Shown: in pieces, positions 22,681-30,598 of the stretch
How the letters are laid out: every line of letters begins with the position of its first letter
Numbering within the stretch: the stretch's first letter is position 1
Source: a virus
Reading direction: 5' to 3' (one strand)
Virus record (IMG/VR): IMGVR_UViG_3300028610_000426
Span: 19,101 to 83,100 of that record
Length of the DNA stretch: 64,000 nucleotides
Made by a program: the position numbers and the translations under genes
Notes under the pieces: generated by a model
Databases searched by the model: none
The model's input: only the letters and a program-made list of their open reading frames with translations
Told to the model about the DNA's origin: nothing

Positions 22681-23327
22681 AAGAGTTTACTGTATACAAT
22701 CGAGAATCTGGGGATATTGATGTAGCTTCTTACATCCTTGTGGATGAGAATATCAATATCATTTATGTGGGCCGTGCCTACAGGAGTCCAATCGATCAAC
22801 CCAACCGTAAGTTGGGTCGGAAGATTGCTCAAGGCCGTGCCGTGAAGATGGTTGATATCTTTAATGGGGACAGTTTACCTGAAAAAATGGTGAACGATAT
22901 TAAGAATCGGACCCATGAAGAAATCACTCCTGATACTGTGGCCGCCGCAGTAACAACCGTCCCGTTCAGGGAGGTTAATTATTGTCGTTGCCATTACTCC
23001 AATATTCAGGGCATTCCCCGGTTGGTTACGGCTTTCGCCATGCCGGTAGAAGATGCTGACCAGTTTCTGAGTTGTCGGGAAGCGGAAGTGCTTCGGGCAT
23101 ATGCTTTTAACAAAGGCGGCCTAGAAGAGTCGATCAACTCTCCTCTCTTATCATCGGCCGGTGAGATGGTCAAAGATTTACGGGAAATGGGGGCCGACAA
23201 TCCAGAACTCAAAGCAAAAATCATCAAGGATATCAAACCACTTTTCGATCTTCTGAAAGAACTGGTGAGTGATGGTGCTGGCGATAGTGGGGAGCAGAAC
23301 GATAACGAAGAAAGTTCTGGTATCTAG
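22677..23327 (+). CDS. hypothetical protein
   Basis: This 216-aa protein was not recognised. ATG 22677 overlaps the upstream stop (ATGA) and has AAAGGAG nearby; the in-frame ATG at 22644 lies inside the previous gene. Cys residues near 102 and 104 (Y-C-R-C-H-Y) and a Ser/Glu-rich disordered tail are notable. Confidence 0.7.
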   Translation: MKEFTVYNRESGDIDVASYILVDENINIIYVGRAYRSPIDQPNRKLGRKIAQGRAVKMVDIFNGDSLPEKMVNDIKNRTHEEITPDTVAAAVTTVPFREVNYCRCHYSNIQGIPRLVTAFAMPVEDADQFLSCREAEVLRAYAFNKGGLEESINSPLLSSAGEMVKDLREMGADNPELKAKIIKDIKPLFDLLKELVSDGAGDSGEQNDNEESSGI

Positions 23328-23661
23328 AACGGTTCGGGTCGGGCTGGATGCTCTTGGTGTGAAGCCGGGGGATATCACCCTTATTATTTCTGGAGGTGCT
23401 CGTGGAGTTGATACGATTGCCAAACAGATTGCTGATGAGAGTGGTATCCCTTTCAAGCTTTACCCAGCCAACTGGTCCAAGTACGGACGTTACCGGGCTG
23501 GCCGCATTCGTAATTCGGAAATGGCGGATGATGCTGATATAGTGGTAGCTGTCTGGGATGGCGTAAGCACAGGCACCCACCATATGATAAAGGAGTCGAT
23601 GAACAGAGGTAACTTAACATACTGGAATGATAATATCGAACCAGTTATTCTTGATTCGTGA
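23272..23661 (+). CDS. SLOG-family (DUF2493/YspA-like) nucleotide-binding protein
   Basis: This 129-aa Rossmann-like protein shows L-A-I-V-G-S-R near the N-terminus, I-I-S-G-G-A-R-G-V-D (about 40-49), K-L-Y-P-A-N-W (about 63-69), R-N-S-E-M (about 82-86) and V-V-A-V-W-D-G. This is the full SLOG/DUF2493 signature. SLOG proteins bind nucleotide or NAD-derived ligands. The start overlaps the previous gene by 56 bases; GTG 23269 is an alternative. Confidence 0.8.
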   Translation: MVLAIVGSRTITKKVLVSRTVRVGLDALGVKPGDITLIISGGARGVDTIAKQIADESGIPFKLYPANWSKYGRYRAGRIRNSEMADDADIVVAVWDGVSTGTHHMIKESMNRGNLTYWNDNIEPVILDS

Positions 23662-23683
23662 ATAGCGAATATGGAGGTTGGTT

Positions 23684-23899
23684 ATGGCAAACTGTTGGTA
23701 TGGGGACAAAGGCGGTAAACAGGAACACAAGAAACAATTCTTTGTGCGGTCATACATTGTGATTTTCCATATCATTATTCTGGCCGCTCTTTTCCTCTAC
23801 AAAGCTCCCATGAATTATGTAAAGTACATCGGCATCTTCACAGTGGTATGGGCGCTGGCGGCTCTCTTGTCTTATGTGGGATTCAAAGAGACTCCCTGA
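23684..23899 (+). CDS. two-pass membrane protein
   Basis: This 71-aa protein has a charged N-terminus and two hydrophobic helices (about residues 22-42 and 48-65). GGAGGT precedes ATG 23684 by seven bases. It lies between the SLOG and NADAR genes; function unknown. Confidence 0.7.
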   Translation: MANCWYGDKGGKQEHKKQFFVRSYIVIFHIIILAALFLYKAPMNYVKYIGIFTVVWALAALLSYVGFKETP

Positions 23900-23921
23900 T
23901 GGGATACAAATTGGAGTGCTT

Positions 23922-24410
23922 ATGAGAAATCGACAAGGTAATATAATTTCATTCGATGGGGATGAGCGCTACCTGAGCAACTTCGCCACACTGGAAGACT
24001 CCATCTATTTGGACGGGATGCCTTTCATCACGGTGGAGGCGGCATACCAAGCGGCCAAGACGTTCAATCATGAACTTCGAAGAGCTATCTCCTGTATGTC
24101 TCCCGGCAACGCCAAGAAAGCTGGTAACGCCGTGAAGCTCCGGGATGATTGGGAACAGGTTCGGGTATCCATTATGAAAGACCTTGTTCACCAGAAATTT
24201 GAACAGGAGCCTTTCCGTTCCAGCCTCATACAGACCCATGAGCATGTTGTCATCATTGAGGGGAATCACTGGGGAGACATCTTCTGGGGGATGAGCGGGG
24301 GAATCGGTGCGAATAACCTTGGCAAGATTATCATGGAAATACGTGATGATTTAAAGGGGGTCAGGGATATGCCTTTTGACCCCCAAGACGTAATGAGAAG
24401 AAGGAGGTAA
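23922..24410 (+). CDS. NADAR family (YbiA-like) ADP-ribose hydrolase
   Basis: This 162-aa protein begins with F-D-G-D-E-R-Y-L-S-N-F (about 11-21), then V-E-A-A-Y-Q-A-A-K (about 42-50), S-P-G-N-A-K-K-A-G (about 64-72) and later G-N-H-W-G-D-x-F-W-G (about 113-122). This is the complete NADAR signature. NADAR proteins have been shown to remove ADP-ribose from guanine bases in DNA (reversal of DarT-type modification); others process riboflavin intermediates. In a phage an anti-DarT role is attractive but inferred. ATG 23922 follows TGGAGTG; an upstream in-frame ATG lacks a binding site. Confidence 0.85.
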   Translation: MRNRQGNIISFDGDERYLSNFATLEDSIYLDGMPFITVEAAYQAAKTFNHELRRAISCMSPGNAKKAGNAVKLRDDWEQVRVSIMKDLVHQKFEQEPFRSSLIQTHEHVVIIEGNHWGDIFWGMSGGIGANNLGKIIMEIRDDLKGVRDMPFDPQDVMRRRR

Positions 24411-24413
24411 TCT

Positions 24414-24644
24414 ATGTATACCCAGCTATCTGAAGAGCAACAGGGACAAGTGAAGAGAGTGCTGACCCAGACACTGGGCTCTGATTTTATGGGCTCCATG
24501 GATTTCATCGCTCTGGTTTTGATTCCTAACAACGGTCGCAAGACGTTTATAGGAATCAAGGAGAGAACGTCCATTGAGGCCGTAACCGTGACAGTGAGTA
24601 CCAACCATTGTATTAAAAGGGAAGATAACAATGATTCCAGTTAA
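24414..24644 (+). CDS. hypothetical protein
   Basis: This 76-aa protein was not recognised. It has an AAGGAGG ribosome binding site and overlaps thyX by 14 bases, so it is likely co-translated with it. Position before thyX does not by itself indicate a nucleotide role. Confidence 0.65.
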   Translation: MYTQLSEEQQGQVKRVLTQTLGSDFMGSMDFIALVLIPNNGRKTFIGIKERTSIEAVTVTVSTNHCIKREDNNDSS

Positions 24645-25326
24645 ACCCCGTTTTGTAATTGAAAGTTCCGTTAGTGGGAAACGTATTCTTGAACACATTG
24701 AAAAGTGTGGTCGGACCTGTTACAAGTCAGAGCATAAGATGAATATAAACCCTGAGCATGTTATTGCATCCGAAGCTACCAAAAAGTTTGTTCGGATGAT
24801 TATCGCTCGTGGTCATGAATCTGTTTTAGAACATGCCAGTTTGACAGTTCGGTTCATCTGTAACCGGGGCGTATCTCATGAAGAGGTTCGTCACCGTCTT
24901 TGTTCTTTCTCACAAGAATCCACTCGTTACTGTAATTATACCAATGACCGCCACGGTGGAGAGATTCAAATTATCGAGAATCCACCGTCATGGTACGATG
25001 ATGAGCGGTACGGGGAAGGCATGGGAGAAAAGCTTTATGATGAGTTCAATCAGGCCATGATGAACGCTGAACGCCATTACTTTAATCTCGTTGAAATGGG
25101 GTGGAAACCGGAACAGGCCCGGAACGTTCTACCTATCGGTCTGAAGACGGAAATCATGGTGACGGCCAACATGCGTCAGTGGAGACTCATGTTTAATCAG
25201 AGGACTGCTCCTACGGCTCACCCCCAGATGCGTCAGCTTATGAAACCGCTCTTGAAACAACTTAAGAAAATCATTCCCGTTATCTTTGAGGACATTGTTG
25301 TCAAGGAAGATGATGAATTCGTTTAG
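24631..25326 (+). CDS. thyX: flavin-dependent thymidylate synthase ThyX
   Basis: This 231-aa enzyme makes dTMP from dUMP with FAD, NADPH and methylene-tetrahydrofolate. The family motif R-H-R-x-x-S-x-x-x-x-S-x-R is present at residues 87-99 (R-H-R-L-C-S-F-S-Q-E-S-T-R). R-N-V-L-P and an R-T-A-x-x-A-H-P segment near the C-terminus are also typical. Length is normal. Together with the class II reductase it forms the nucleotide module. Confidence 0.95.
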   Translation: MIPVKPRFVIESSVSGKRILEHIEKCGRTCYKSEHKMNINPEHVIASEATKKFVRMIIARGHESVLEHASLTVRFICNRGVSHEEVRHRLCSFSQESTRYCNYTNDRHGGEIQIIENPPSWYDDERYGEGMGEKLYDEFNQAMMNAERHYFNLVEMGWKPEQARNVLPIGLKTEIMVTANMRQWRLMFNQRTAPTAHPQMRQLMKPLLKQLKKIIPVIFEDIVVKEDDEFV

Positions 25327-25335
25327 GAGGTAGTT

Positions 25336-25602
25336 ATGTATATTGATCGCATAAAAGACATGGTGGCCGCCGCTATAGCCAAGGGTAATGTCATCAATCC
25401 GTCTCCAGAACTTGTAGCATCTCTGGAAGAAATGTTAAAAAGTATCTGGAGTCAGGCATGGCTGGACAATGCCACCACCCGTGAACTTATTGATGAACTG
25501 TCCACAAGGATAGGCATGAATAATTGCGGCCGATTTGGATGTGACTGTATGGGGTTGGATTACAAGCCCACGGGTCGTATATGTGCGGATGCTCCCCATT
25601 GA
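25336..25602 (+). CDS. hypothetical protein
   Basis: This 88-aa protein was not recognised. A mostly helical first two thirds is followed by a Cys-rich end (C-G-R-F-G-C-D-C, then one more Cys). AGGAGGT precedes the ATG. Confidence 0.7.
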   Translation: MYIDRIKDMVAAAIAKGNVINPSPELVASLEEMLKSIWSQAWLDNATTRELIDELSTRIGMNNCGRFGCDCMGLDYKPTGRICADAPH

Positions 25603-25647
25603 GCATGTCTGATTTTTAAAAAAGAAAATCGAAGGAAGTACAGAAAA

Positions 25648-25845
25648 ATGAAATGGGGTAAGCCTGTCAAACAATGCTCCACTTGTAAATATGTAAAAGT
25701 ATTGTTTGGGGAGCATATTGATGGTAGCAATGTTTGGTATTGCAACAAGTGGGATGTCCACTTTCTTCCGTGGTACGTACCACGGATTTTAAAAAAACCC
25801 TTTTGGTGTCCCGGCTGGATGAGGGATTTGAATGGAGTAATATGA
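25648..25845 (+). CDS. small zinc-binding protein
   Basis: This 65-aa protein has C-S-T-C near residue 10 and later single Cys residues (W-Y-C-N-K-W and F-W-C-P-G-W), an arrangement suggesting a four-Cys zinc site. GAAGGAAG lies upstream. It is coupled by ATGA to the next gene. Confidence 0.65.
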   Translation: MKWGKPVKQCSTCKYVKVLFGEHIDGSNVWYCNKWDVHFLPWYVPRILKKPFWCPGWMRDLNGVI

Positions 25846-26150
25846 AAGTAAAATTTCCACCATCATCACATGAAGACCCGGAAGCAGTTATCCCCCACGG
25901 GTGTTATTGTTACTGGCATACTGGGCGGAGAGAAAGTTCAGGGGGTATGCGCTTAACAAGTCAGGTTTGTCCTTTTTGGGCTAACATTCCAGATGCTCCG
26001 CCTCAAATGAATGGGTATTGTCATTACCTGAAAACAGGTGATATGATGGATAGGGGGACCATGCTCATCTGGGATATGGTCAAAGAGTGTGGAATTAATG
26101 ATGACTGGGATGAGACAGACTGGATGTACGGTCCCCACGGAGAATGTTAA
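25842..26150 (+). CDS. small cysteine-containing protein
   Basis: This 102-aa protein was not recognised. It has H-G-C-Y-C-Y-W-H near residue 19 and several further Cys residues. ATG 25842 overlaps the upstream stop; an in-frame ATG at 25734 lies inside the neighbour. Confidence 0.65.
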   Translation: MKVKFPPSSHEDPEAVIPHGCYCYWHTGRRESSGGMRLTSQVCPFWANIPDAPPQMNGYCHYLKTGDMMDRGTMLIWDMVKECGINDDWDETDWMYGPHGEC

Positions 26151-26455
26151 TGAAATGTCCAATAGGAGTAGACGCATCTAATTGGAAATGGAACGGTCCC
26201 ACAAATGACAAACCCTATCATCAAACGTGGGCTAAGGTTTCTAAGTATCCCCGATACATTAGAAAATTTTACCAGTGGTTTTGTGGACTAAAAGGACATG
26301 AAATTTCAGCAACCGAGTGGGGATATGGTGGTGGTAACGTGGATTGTTGGTGTCGGTGGTGTAATAAATTTGGATCACTGAAACCAGAGACAGCGAGGTT
26401 TTTGTGGGAATCTTTTAACGTCTGGGGACGATTTCAGGAATTTGGAGAAGAATAA
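26150..26455 (+). CDS. hypothetical protein rich in Trp and Cys
   Basis: This 101-aa protein has nine Trp residues and a C-W-C-R-W-C stretch near residue 63. It is coupled on both sides through TAATG overlaps. It is AT-rich. Function unknown. Confidence 0.6.
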   Translation: MKCPIGVDASNWKWNGPTNDKPYHQTWAKVSKYPRYIRKFYQWFCGLKGHEISATEWGYGGGNVDCWCRWCNKFGSLKPETARFLWESFNVWGRFQEFGEE

Positions 26456-26586
26456 TGAAATATACACACAGTGCCTATTTTTCTGATAAGATAGAGCTTA
26501 CTTTACGGGACATCATTAAACTCTTGTTGGGACATACTCTCAAAGAGGGGGCAATGGAAATAAGACTGGGAGGAAAATATGAGTGA
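26455..26586 (+). CDS. small hypothetical protein
   Basis: This 43-aa protein starts at ATG 26455 overlapping the upstream stop (TAATG), and its end overlaps the next start by eight bases. It is amphipathic, with an R-D-I-I-K-L-L-L helix. Supported mainly by the tight coupling on both sides. Confidence 0.55.
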   Translation: MKYTHSAYFSDKIELTLRDIIKLLLGHTLKEGAMEIRLGGKYE

Positions 26587-26938
26587 TTCAGCCCTATGGA
26601 CAGAGGTAGGCTTTCGGCAATATCTAATGATAGAGCCGGATAAGAAATTATATCCTTATTATGGTTTAACGGAGTGGTACGTAGATTACACGCTCATCCT
26701 TATTTCCGATAGATTCAAAAAGGGCACAGCCGCCTATGAGTTTATCTTTGATCATGAAGTGTATCATACCAATCAAACGGCCGATGAGTACCATATGGCT
26801 GTCATCTGGTCAGAGGTCCGGGCAAACTGGTATGCAATGAAACGACACCCGTTCGGGTTTATTCGGGTTCTTTTTATGACCTTAACTGACAAAACCAGAC
26901 TAAAATTATACATTGACAAGATCAAAAATGCCCGATAG
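26579..26938 (+). CDS. putative HExxH zinc metallopeptidase
   Basis: This 119-aa protein has F-D-H-E-V-Y-H (about 59-65), the HExxH zinc-protease motif, followed about 20 residues later by W-S-E-V-R-A-N, where the Glu could be the third ligand. Small stand-alone proteins of this type are frequent in large phages; substrates are unknown. GGGAGG precedes the ATG. Confidence 0.55.
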   Translation: MSDSALWTEVGFRQYLMIEPDKKLYPYYGLTEWYVDYTLILISDRFKKGTAAYEFIFDHEVYHTNQTADEYHMAVIWSEVRANWYAMKRHPFGFIRVLFMTLTDKTRLKLYIDKIKNAR

Positions 26939-26946
26939 GGTATAAA

Positions 26947-27043
26947 GGACATTTAAGCGGACATTTCAGGAGCCTGAATTACCGCAAGTATCTATAATGT
27001 ATAAACATTGTGTGGACATTTAAACGGACAAAGTAGAGGACAT
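26947..27043 (+). promoter_or_regulatory. TATAAT promoter set between GGACAT repeats
   Basis: GGACATTTAAGCGGACA (26947-26963) and GGACATTTAAACGGACA (27014-27030) differ at one base in 17. A shorter GGACATTT at 26959 and GGACATA at 27038 complete four GGACAT units. TATAAT lies at 26993-26998 between the two long copies, without a TTGACA. This looks like an activator- or repressor-controlled promoter for the DHH phosphoesterase gene. Confidence 0.5.
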
Positions 27044-27048
27044 AAACG

Positions 27049-27984
27049 ATGAAAAGTAGAATAATTATTTATCACGGGCCGCACTGTTCAGATGGATTCA
27101 CCGGGGCATGGATAGCACACAACGCTTTGAGGGAATCTGAAGAAGACGTGATGGTGGTGTATTATCCCACCCATTACGGCGAAGAAAAAATTCCGGATGT
27201 TGTGGGGTATGATGAAGTCATCTTAATCGATTTCTGTTATCCCGTGGATGTACTTCATAATATGTGTATGGAAGCTGGACAAGTTTTTTTGTTGGATCAT
27301 CATAAGACGACTGAAGAAGCTCTTGAAGAATACCGTGAAGCTGGGGTATCACTTCCGGATAATCTAACCGCCCATATCAAATTTGATGTCTCCGGCGCTG
27401 TTATAGCGTGGCAGTTCTTTACGAATACCTTGGGGGTGGTCAAGGGTTGGGATTCAGATATGCCCACACTTATCAAGTATGTAAGTGATCGTGATTTGTA
27501 CAACTGGGCTCTTCCTTATAGCCGGGAGATATCCGCATACATTATGACCGCAAAAAAAACCTTCGAACGTTGGGATGCTCTATCTGCGGAACTGGAGAAC
27601 GATTTCCAAGGGGTCGTAGAGAAGGGGAAGATCATCCTTGAGACCCGGATGTCCATTGTCAATGAGATCGTCTCTAACACAGCCTGTTATGCATGGATAG
27701 GGAAATACCCTGTTTGGACATGCAACAGCCCAACCCTATACAGCGACGCCGCTGATGCTTTGATAGCTGAAAAGGCGTTTATTGACCGAGTAGCAGTCTG
27801 TTACAGCTTCACTTCCAATCATGTGAAGTTTTCTGTCAGGTCAGCCGAAGGGTGTTACGTAACGGCTAAGGAACTTGCGGAATACTTTGGTGGCGGCGGC
27901 CATGTTCACGCCGCCGGATTTGAGTTGAGTCATGAGGAATTCTTTGACTTGGTAACGTTCATGCCGGGTAAAAATATCATTTGA
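27049..27984 (+). CDS. DHH/DHHA1 family phosphoesterase
   Basis: This 311-aa protein belongs to the DHH superfamily (RecJ, NrnA, oligoribonuclease-like). It has H-C-S-D-G-F near residue 12, L-I-D-F near 59, the D-H-H motif at residues 83-85 and the DHHA1 substrate motif G-G-G-G-H-V-H-A-A-G (about 282-291). Members cleave short oligonucleotides, cyclic dinucleotides or inorganic pyrophosphate. In a phage the likely roles are nucleotide recycling or degradation of cyclic oligonucleotide signals. It is a single-gene unit with its own regulated promoter and a strong terminator. Confidence 0.88.
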   Translation: MKSRIIIYHGPHCSDGFTGAWIAHNALRESEEDVMVVYYPTHYGEEKIPDVVGYDEVILIDFCYPVDVLHNMCMEAGQVFLLDHHKTTEEALEEYREAGVSLPDNLTAHIKFDVSGAVIAWQFFTNTLGVVKGWDSDMPTLIKYVSDRDLYNWALPYSREISAYIMTAKKTFERWDALSAELENDFQGVVEKGKIILETRMSIVNEIVSNTACYAWIGKYPVWTCNSPTLYSDAADALIAEKAFIDRVAVCYSFTSNHVKFSVRSAEGCYVTAKELAEYFGGGGHVHAAGFELSHEEFFDLVTFMPGKNII

Positions 27985-28044
27985 GTAGCCATAGGAAAGG
28001 GGTGGGGTTTTTCTTTACCGTTTCTCCCTGTCCCGAACCTCCTA

Positions 28045-28080
28045 GCCCCCGATAGGAATGGCCTATCGGGGGCATTTTTT
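28045..28080 (+). terminator. strong intrinsic terminator
   Basis: GCCCCCGATAGG (28045-28056) pairs perfectly with CCTATCGGGGGC (28062-28073), loop AATGG, followed by ATTTTTT. It ends the DHH phosphoesterase transcript. Confidence 0.92.
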
Positions 28081-28107
28081 GACCTAAAATAAATGTAGGT
28101 ATTTTAC

Positions 28108-28136
28108 TTGACATCACTGCTTAAATTGGTTATATT
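28108..28136 (+). promoter_or_regulatory. early promoter cassette
   Basis: TTGACA (28108) and TATATT (28131) are 17 bases apart. The sequence from the -10 box to the start codon is almost identical to that at 48669-48707, including the double ribosome binding site GTGGAGGTAGATGAAAGGAG. Confidence 0.85.
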
Positions 28137-28166
28137 ATAGATGGAGGTAGATGAAAGGAGATTGAA

Positions 28167-28337
28167 ATGCGTAAACACATTCACGAACTTGATTATGTTA
28201 AAACGGATTGTATGGCTCTTGCCAAGTGTGATTACTGCGGTAAATACTTTCCTTGTCATGCATTAATTCCACGAGAAGATGGTGATTATGATAATTACCG
28301 TGATTCTTTTTATTGCGTGACTTGTAACTCAAAATAG
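28167..28337 (+). CDS. small zinc ribbon protein
   Basis: This 56-aa protein has C-D-Y-C-G-K near residue 21 and C-V-T-C near residue 50, a plausible zinc ribbon. ATG 28167 follows AAAGGAG behind the promoter cassette. Confidence 0.75.
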   Translation: MRKHIHELDYVKTDCMALAKCDYCGKYFPCHALIPREDGDYDNYRDSFYCVTCNSK

Positions 28338-28342
28338 GAGAG

Positions 28343-29710
28343 ATGACTGTGGAATTCGTTGAGAATTTTAAAAGTAAAATAACCTACGATGAGGAAAGCG
28401 GCCTCCCCCATCTTGATGGGAAGAGGGTCTTTCTTGTTCCTGAACGAAACCTTCCAGCTTTCAACGCCCGGTTTGCCAAGGTGGTTAAGAAGGCCAAGAA
28501 GGTTGGTGTTGAGGAACCCACTTTCACTGTTCACTTCAAGACCCGTATCGAAGTGGAAGTTGACTACTGCCCTGTAACGTATCACATCAAGCGGGAATGG
28601 GTTAGCGCTCTCGCTATCACGGTGGCCGGACCCAAGCCTATCATTGAGGGTTGGACCTTTGTTGCTTCTATTCTTCATACCGCCACTGAGGACGGCAAGA
28701 ACTTAGTAGTATCATCCAGTGATATCACTCTTCCTCTTGAGTACAGGACAGCGGATGATTCCTGTGATCATTGTGGCCACAAGCGTTTCAGAAAAAACAC
28801 CTTTGTTCTTGTCGATGAGGACGGGAATTTCAAAAAGGTTGGTAGCACATGCCTTAAAGATTTCATCGGTAACATGACCGCTTCTTCTGTTGCTAACTGG
28901 GCAACGTTTTGGTGGACCTTCGAAAATGATTGTGGTAATGAGTTTTGGGGTGACGGTGAATACAAGGGTGAGAATTACATCTCATTGGCCGCTTTCATGA
29001 ACTACGTGGCCAAGAACGTCAGGTTGGATGGTAAGTTTATGTCCATCAGTAAGTGCCGGGATGAATGGGGTGACATAGTTGAGACCCCTACTGTTGATAA
29101 GGCTTCGTGGGATATTGAAGATGTCAACTCTAAAGCTTCCAAAGATTGGTCAGTTGAGAAAAGAACCGAAATGCTCCCCACGGTGGAAGATGTTGAGACC
29201 GCTACTGAGTGGATAGAGGCTATCAGGGAGTATGCGGAGAATCTGACCGATGAAGAGTCTGAGGCTCTCAACGATTATGAGTGGAACCTGATAACGGTAA
29301 CCGCTGGCGATGCTCTTAATAAGAGGGCAAAGGGTCTGGCCGCTTCACTGGCTTCATGGTACTGGAGACGGTTCACGCTTCCTGAGCTTGAGGCCACAAG
29401 GGTTAACTACTCCGAGACCTCTGAGTATGTCGGTGAAATTAAAGAACGTTTAAGAGGGTTAGAAGTTACGGTTTTGAGCAAGCATGGTTTTGAAGGTGGG
29501 TTTGGTTGGACCGATATTTACAAGTTTGCCGATACCGATGACAACCTCTTCACTTGGTTCTCAACAGGTAATGTCAAGAGGCCGGACGGTGAGACCGGGT
29601 TGAGCAAGGATGAGACGGTTGTGATAGACGGTACGGTCAAGGCTCACAATGTCTACAGGGATGCCAAAGAGACCCTGCTTAATAGATGTACAGTGAAGGA
29701 GATCAAGTAA
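28343..29710 (+). CDS. large conserved phage protein with zinc motif
   Basis: This 455-aa protein has a C-D-H-C-G-H-K-R motif (about residues 139-146) followed by F-V-L-V-D-E-D-G and V-G-S-T-C-L-K-D-F (about 165-173), so the treble-clef-like module uses three Cys plus His or a fourth ligand. The last 60 residues (V-V-I-D-G-T-V-K-A-H) look like an OB-type beta domain. I recall related proteins in many phages and plasmids, with no assigned function. A nucleic-acid-binding role is likely but unproven. Confidence 0.75.
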   Translation: MTVEFVENFKSKITYDEESGLPHLDGKRVFLVPERNLPAFNARFAKVVKKAKKVGVEEPTFTVHFKTRIEVEVDYCPVTYHIKREWVSALAITVAGPKPIIEGWTFVASILHTATEDGKNLVVSSSDITLPLEYRTADDSCDHCGHKRFRKNTFVLVDEDGNFKKVGSTCLKDFIGNMTASSVANWATFWWTFENDCGNEFWGDGEYKGENYISLAAFMNYVAKNVRLDGKFMSISKCRDEWGDIVETPTVDKASWDIEDVNSKASKDWSVEKRTEMLPTVEDVETATEWIEAIREYAENLTDEESEALNDYEWNLITVTAGDALNKRAKGLAASLASWYWRRFTLPELEATRVNYSETSEYVGEIKERLRGLEVTVLSKHGFEGGFGWTDIYKFADTDDNLFTWFSTGNVKRPDGETGLSKDETVVIDGTVKAHNVYRDAKETLLNRCTVKEIK

Positions 29711-29892
29711 TGGCCATATCATGTTTTAGTTGTAAGCGTGGAGAAATTGAGTTCACCGCTAAAGATGGTAAACTAGTTAAAGCTGATGTTCGTGATCCTG
29801 ATACTGGAAGTCTGGAAGGTAGGGGGTGGTTGTGTGAAGACCATCTTAATATGTACGTTGATGATGGATATAAAGTAAAGGAGATCAAGTGA
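29710..29892 (+). CDS. small zinc-binding protein
   Basis: This 60-aa protein has C-F-S-C near residue 5 and a C-E-D-H near residue 48, compatible with a C2-CH zinc site. TAATG couples it to the upstream gene. Both genes end in a V-K-E-I-K tail encoded by AAGGAGATCAAGT, which doubles as the ribosome binding site for the next gene. Confidence 0.65.
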   Translation: MAISCFSCKRGEIEFTAKDGKLVKADVRDPDTGSLEGRGWLCEDHLNMYVDDGYKVKEIK

Positions 29893-30071
29893 AAAAAGGT
29901 AGGTGGGCCGTTTTAGCTGGATGGGCCGCAACGGGGAGAATACTCCATAGGAAGGTGAATGCGGCTGAAGCGGCTCATTTAAGGAAGCTGGCGAAGGATG
30001 GTAAATTGGGTCCACACGCCGTTTCGAATTTAAAGAAGGTTGGCATCTTAAAGGAAGGGGATATATCATGA
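29889..30071 (+). CDS. small basic protein
   Basis: This 60-aa protein starts at GTG 29889 (GTGA overlap) after AAGGAG. An Ala/Arg/Lys-rich helix dominates. Not recognised. Confidence 0.6.
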   Translation: MKKGRWAVLAGWAATGRILHRKVNAAEAAHLRKLAKDGKLGPHAVSNLKKVGILKEGDIS

Positions 30072-30418
30072 TAAGGGAACTGAAAGCAGATGAAGTGTTA
30101 TTCAAGGTTGATGCCGGTGTCTCTGATATTCCGATTATTGGTAACTGTTCGGCTATCGATGAAGAGACGGACAAGGCAATGGCAGAGTTTATCGTCAAGG
30201 AACTGCTTGCAGGGAACAAGTGGGTATGGTGTGATATAATCGTGACCGCTTCATGGAAAGGGTTTAAGGGTCATGACAATCTGGGAGCTTGTTCCTATAA
30301 GGATGAAAAAGATTTCTGTGAGCCCGGTGGGTATTTCGATGACATGAAGAGTGAGGCTTTGAAGATGCTCAATGCAGTAGTTTTCAATGCCTATTCCAAT
30401 ATCAGCAAATTGGTGTAA
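30068..30418 (+). CDS. hypothetical protein
   Basis: This 116-aa protein was not recognised. ATGA overlap with the upstream gene and AAGGAAGGGG upstream support the start. It contains W-V-W-C-D-I-I-V-T-A near residue 52. Confidence 0.7.
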   Translation: MIRELKADEVLFKVDAGVSDIPIIGNCSAIDEETDKAMAEFIVKELLAGNKWVWCDIIVTASWKGFKGHDNLGACSYKDEKDFCEPGGYFDDMKSEALKMLNAVVFNAYSNISKLV

Positions 30419-30424
30419 AATAAA

Positions 30425-30598
30425 ATGGCTTTGATGAGACACCACATGATTCCTGAAATGAGGGAACTGGAGTGTGAACACACTCTAGGATTTCCGTATA
30501 CTGGTACTATCCCTTGCACCGGCCCACGTGTCTGTCCGATGTGTGGGACTGATCTGGAGGATATAGAGGAAATTCCAATTATAAGGAATAACACTTGA
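30425..30598 (+). CDS. small zinc-binding protein
   Basis: This 57-aa protein has a Cys at residue 17, another at 31 and C-P-M-C-G near 37, a likely zinc site. No clear ribosome binding site is visible. Its stop codon overlaps the -35 box of the next promoter. Confidence 0.5.
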   Translation: MALMRHHMIPEMRELECEHTLGFPYTGTIPCTGPRVCPMCGTDLEDIEEIPIIRNNT

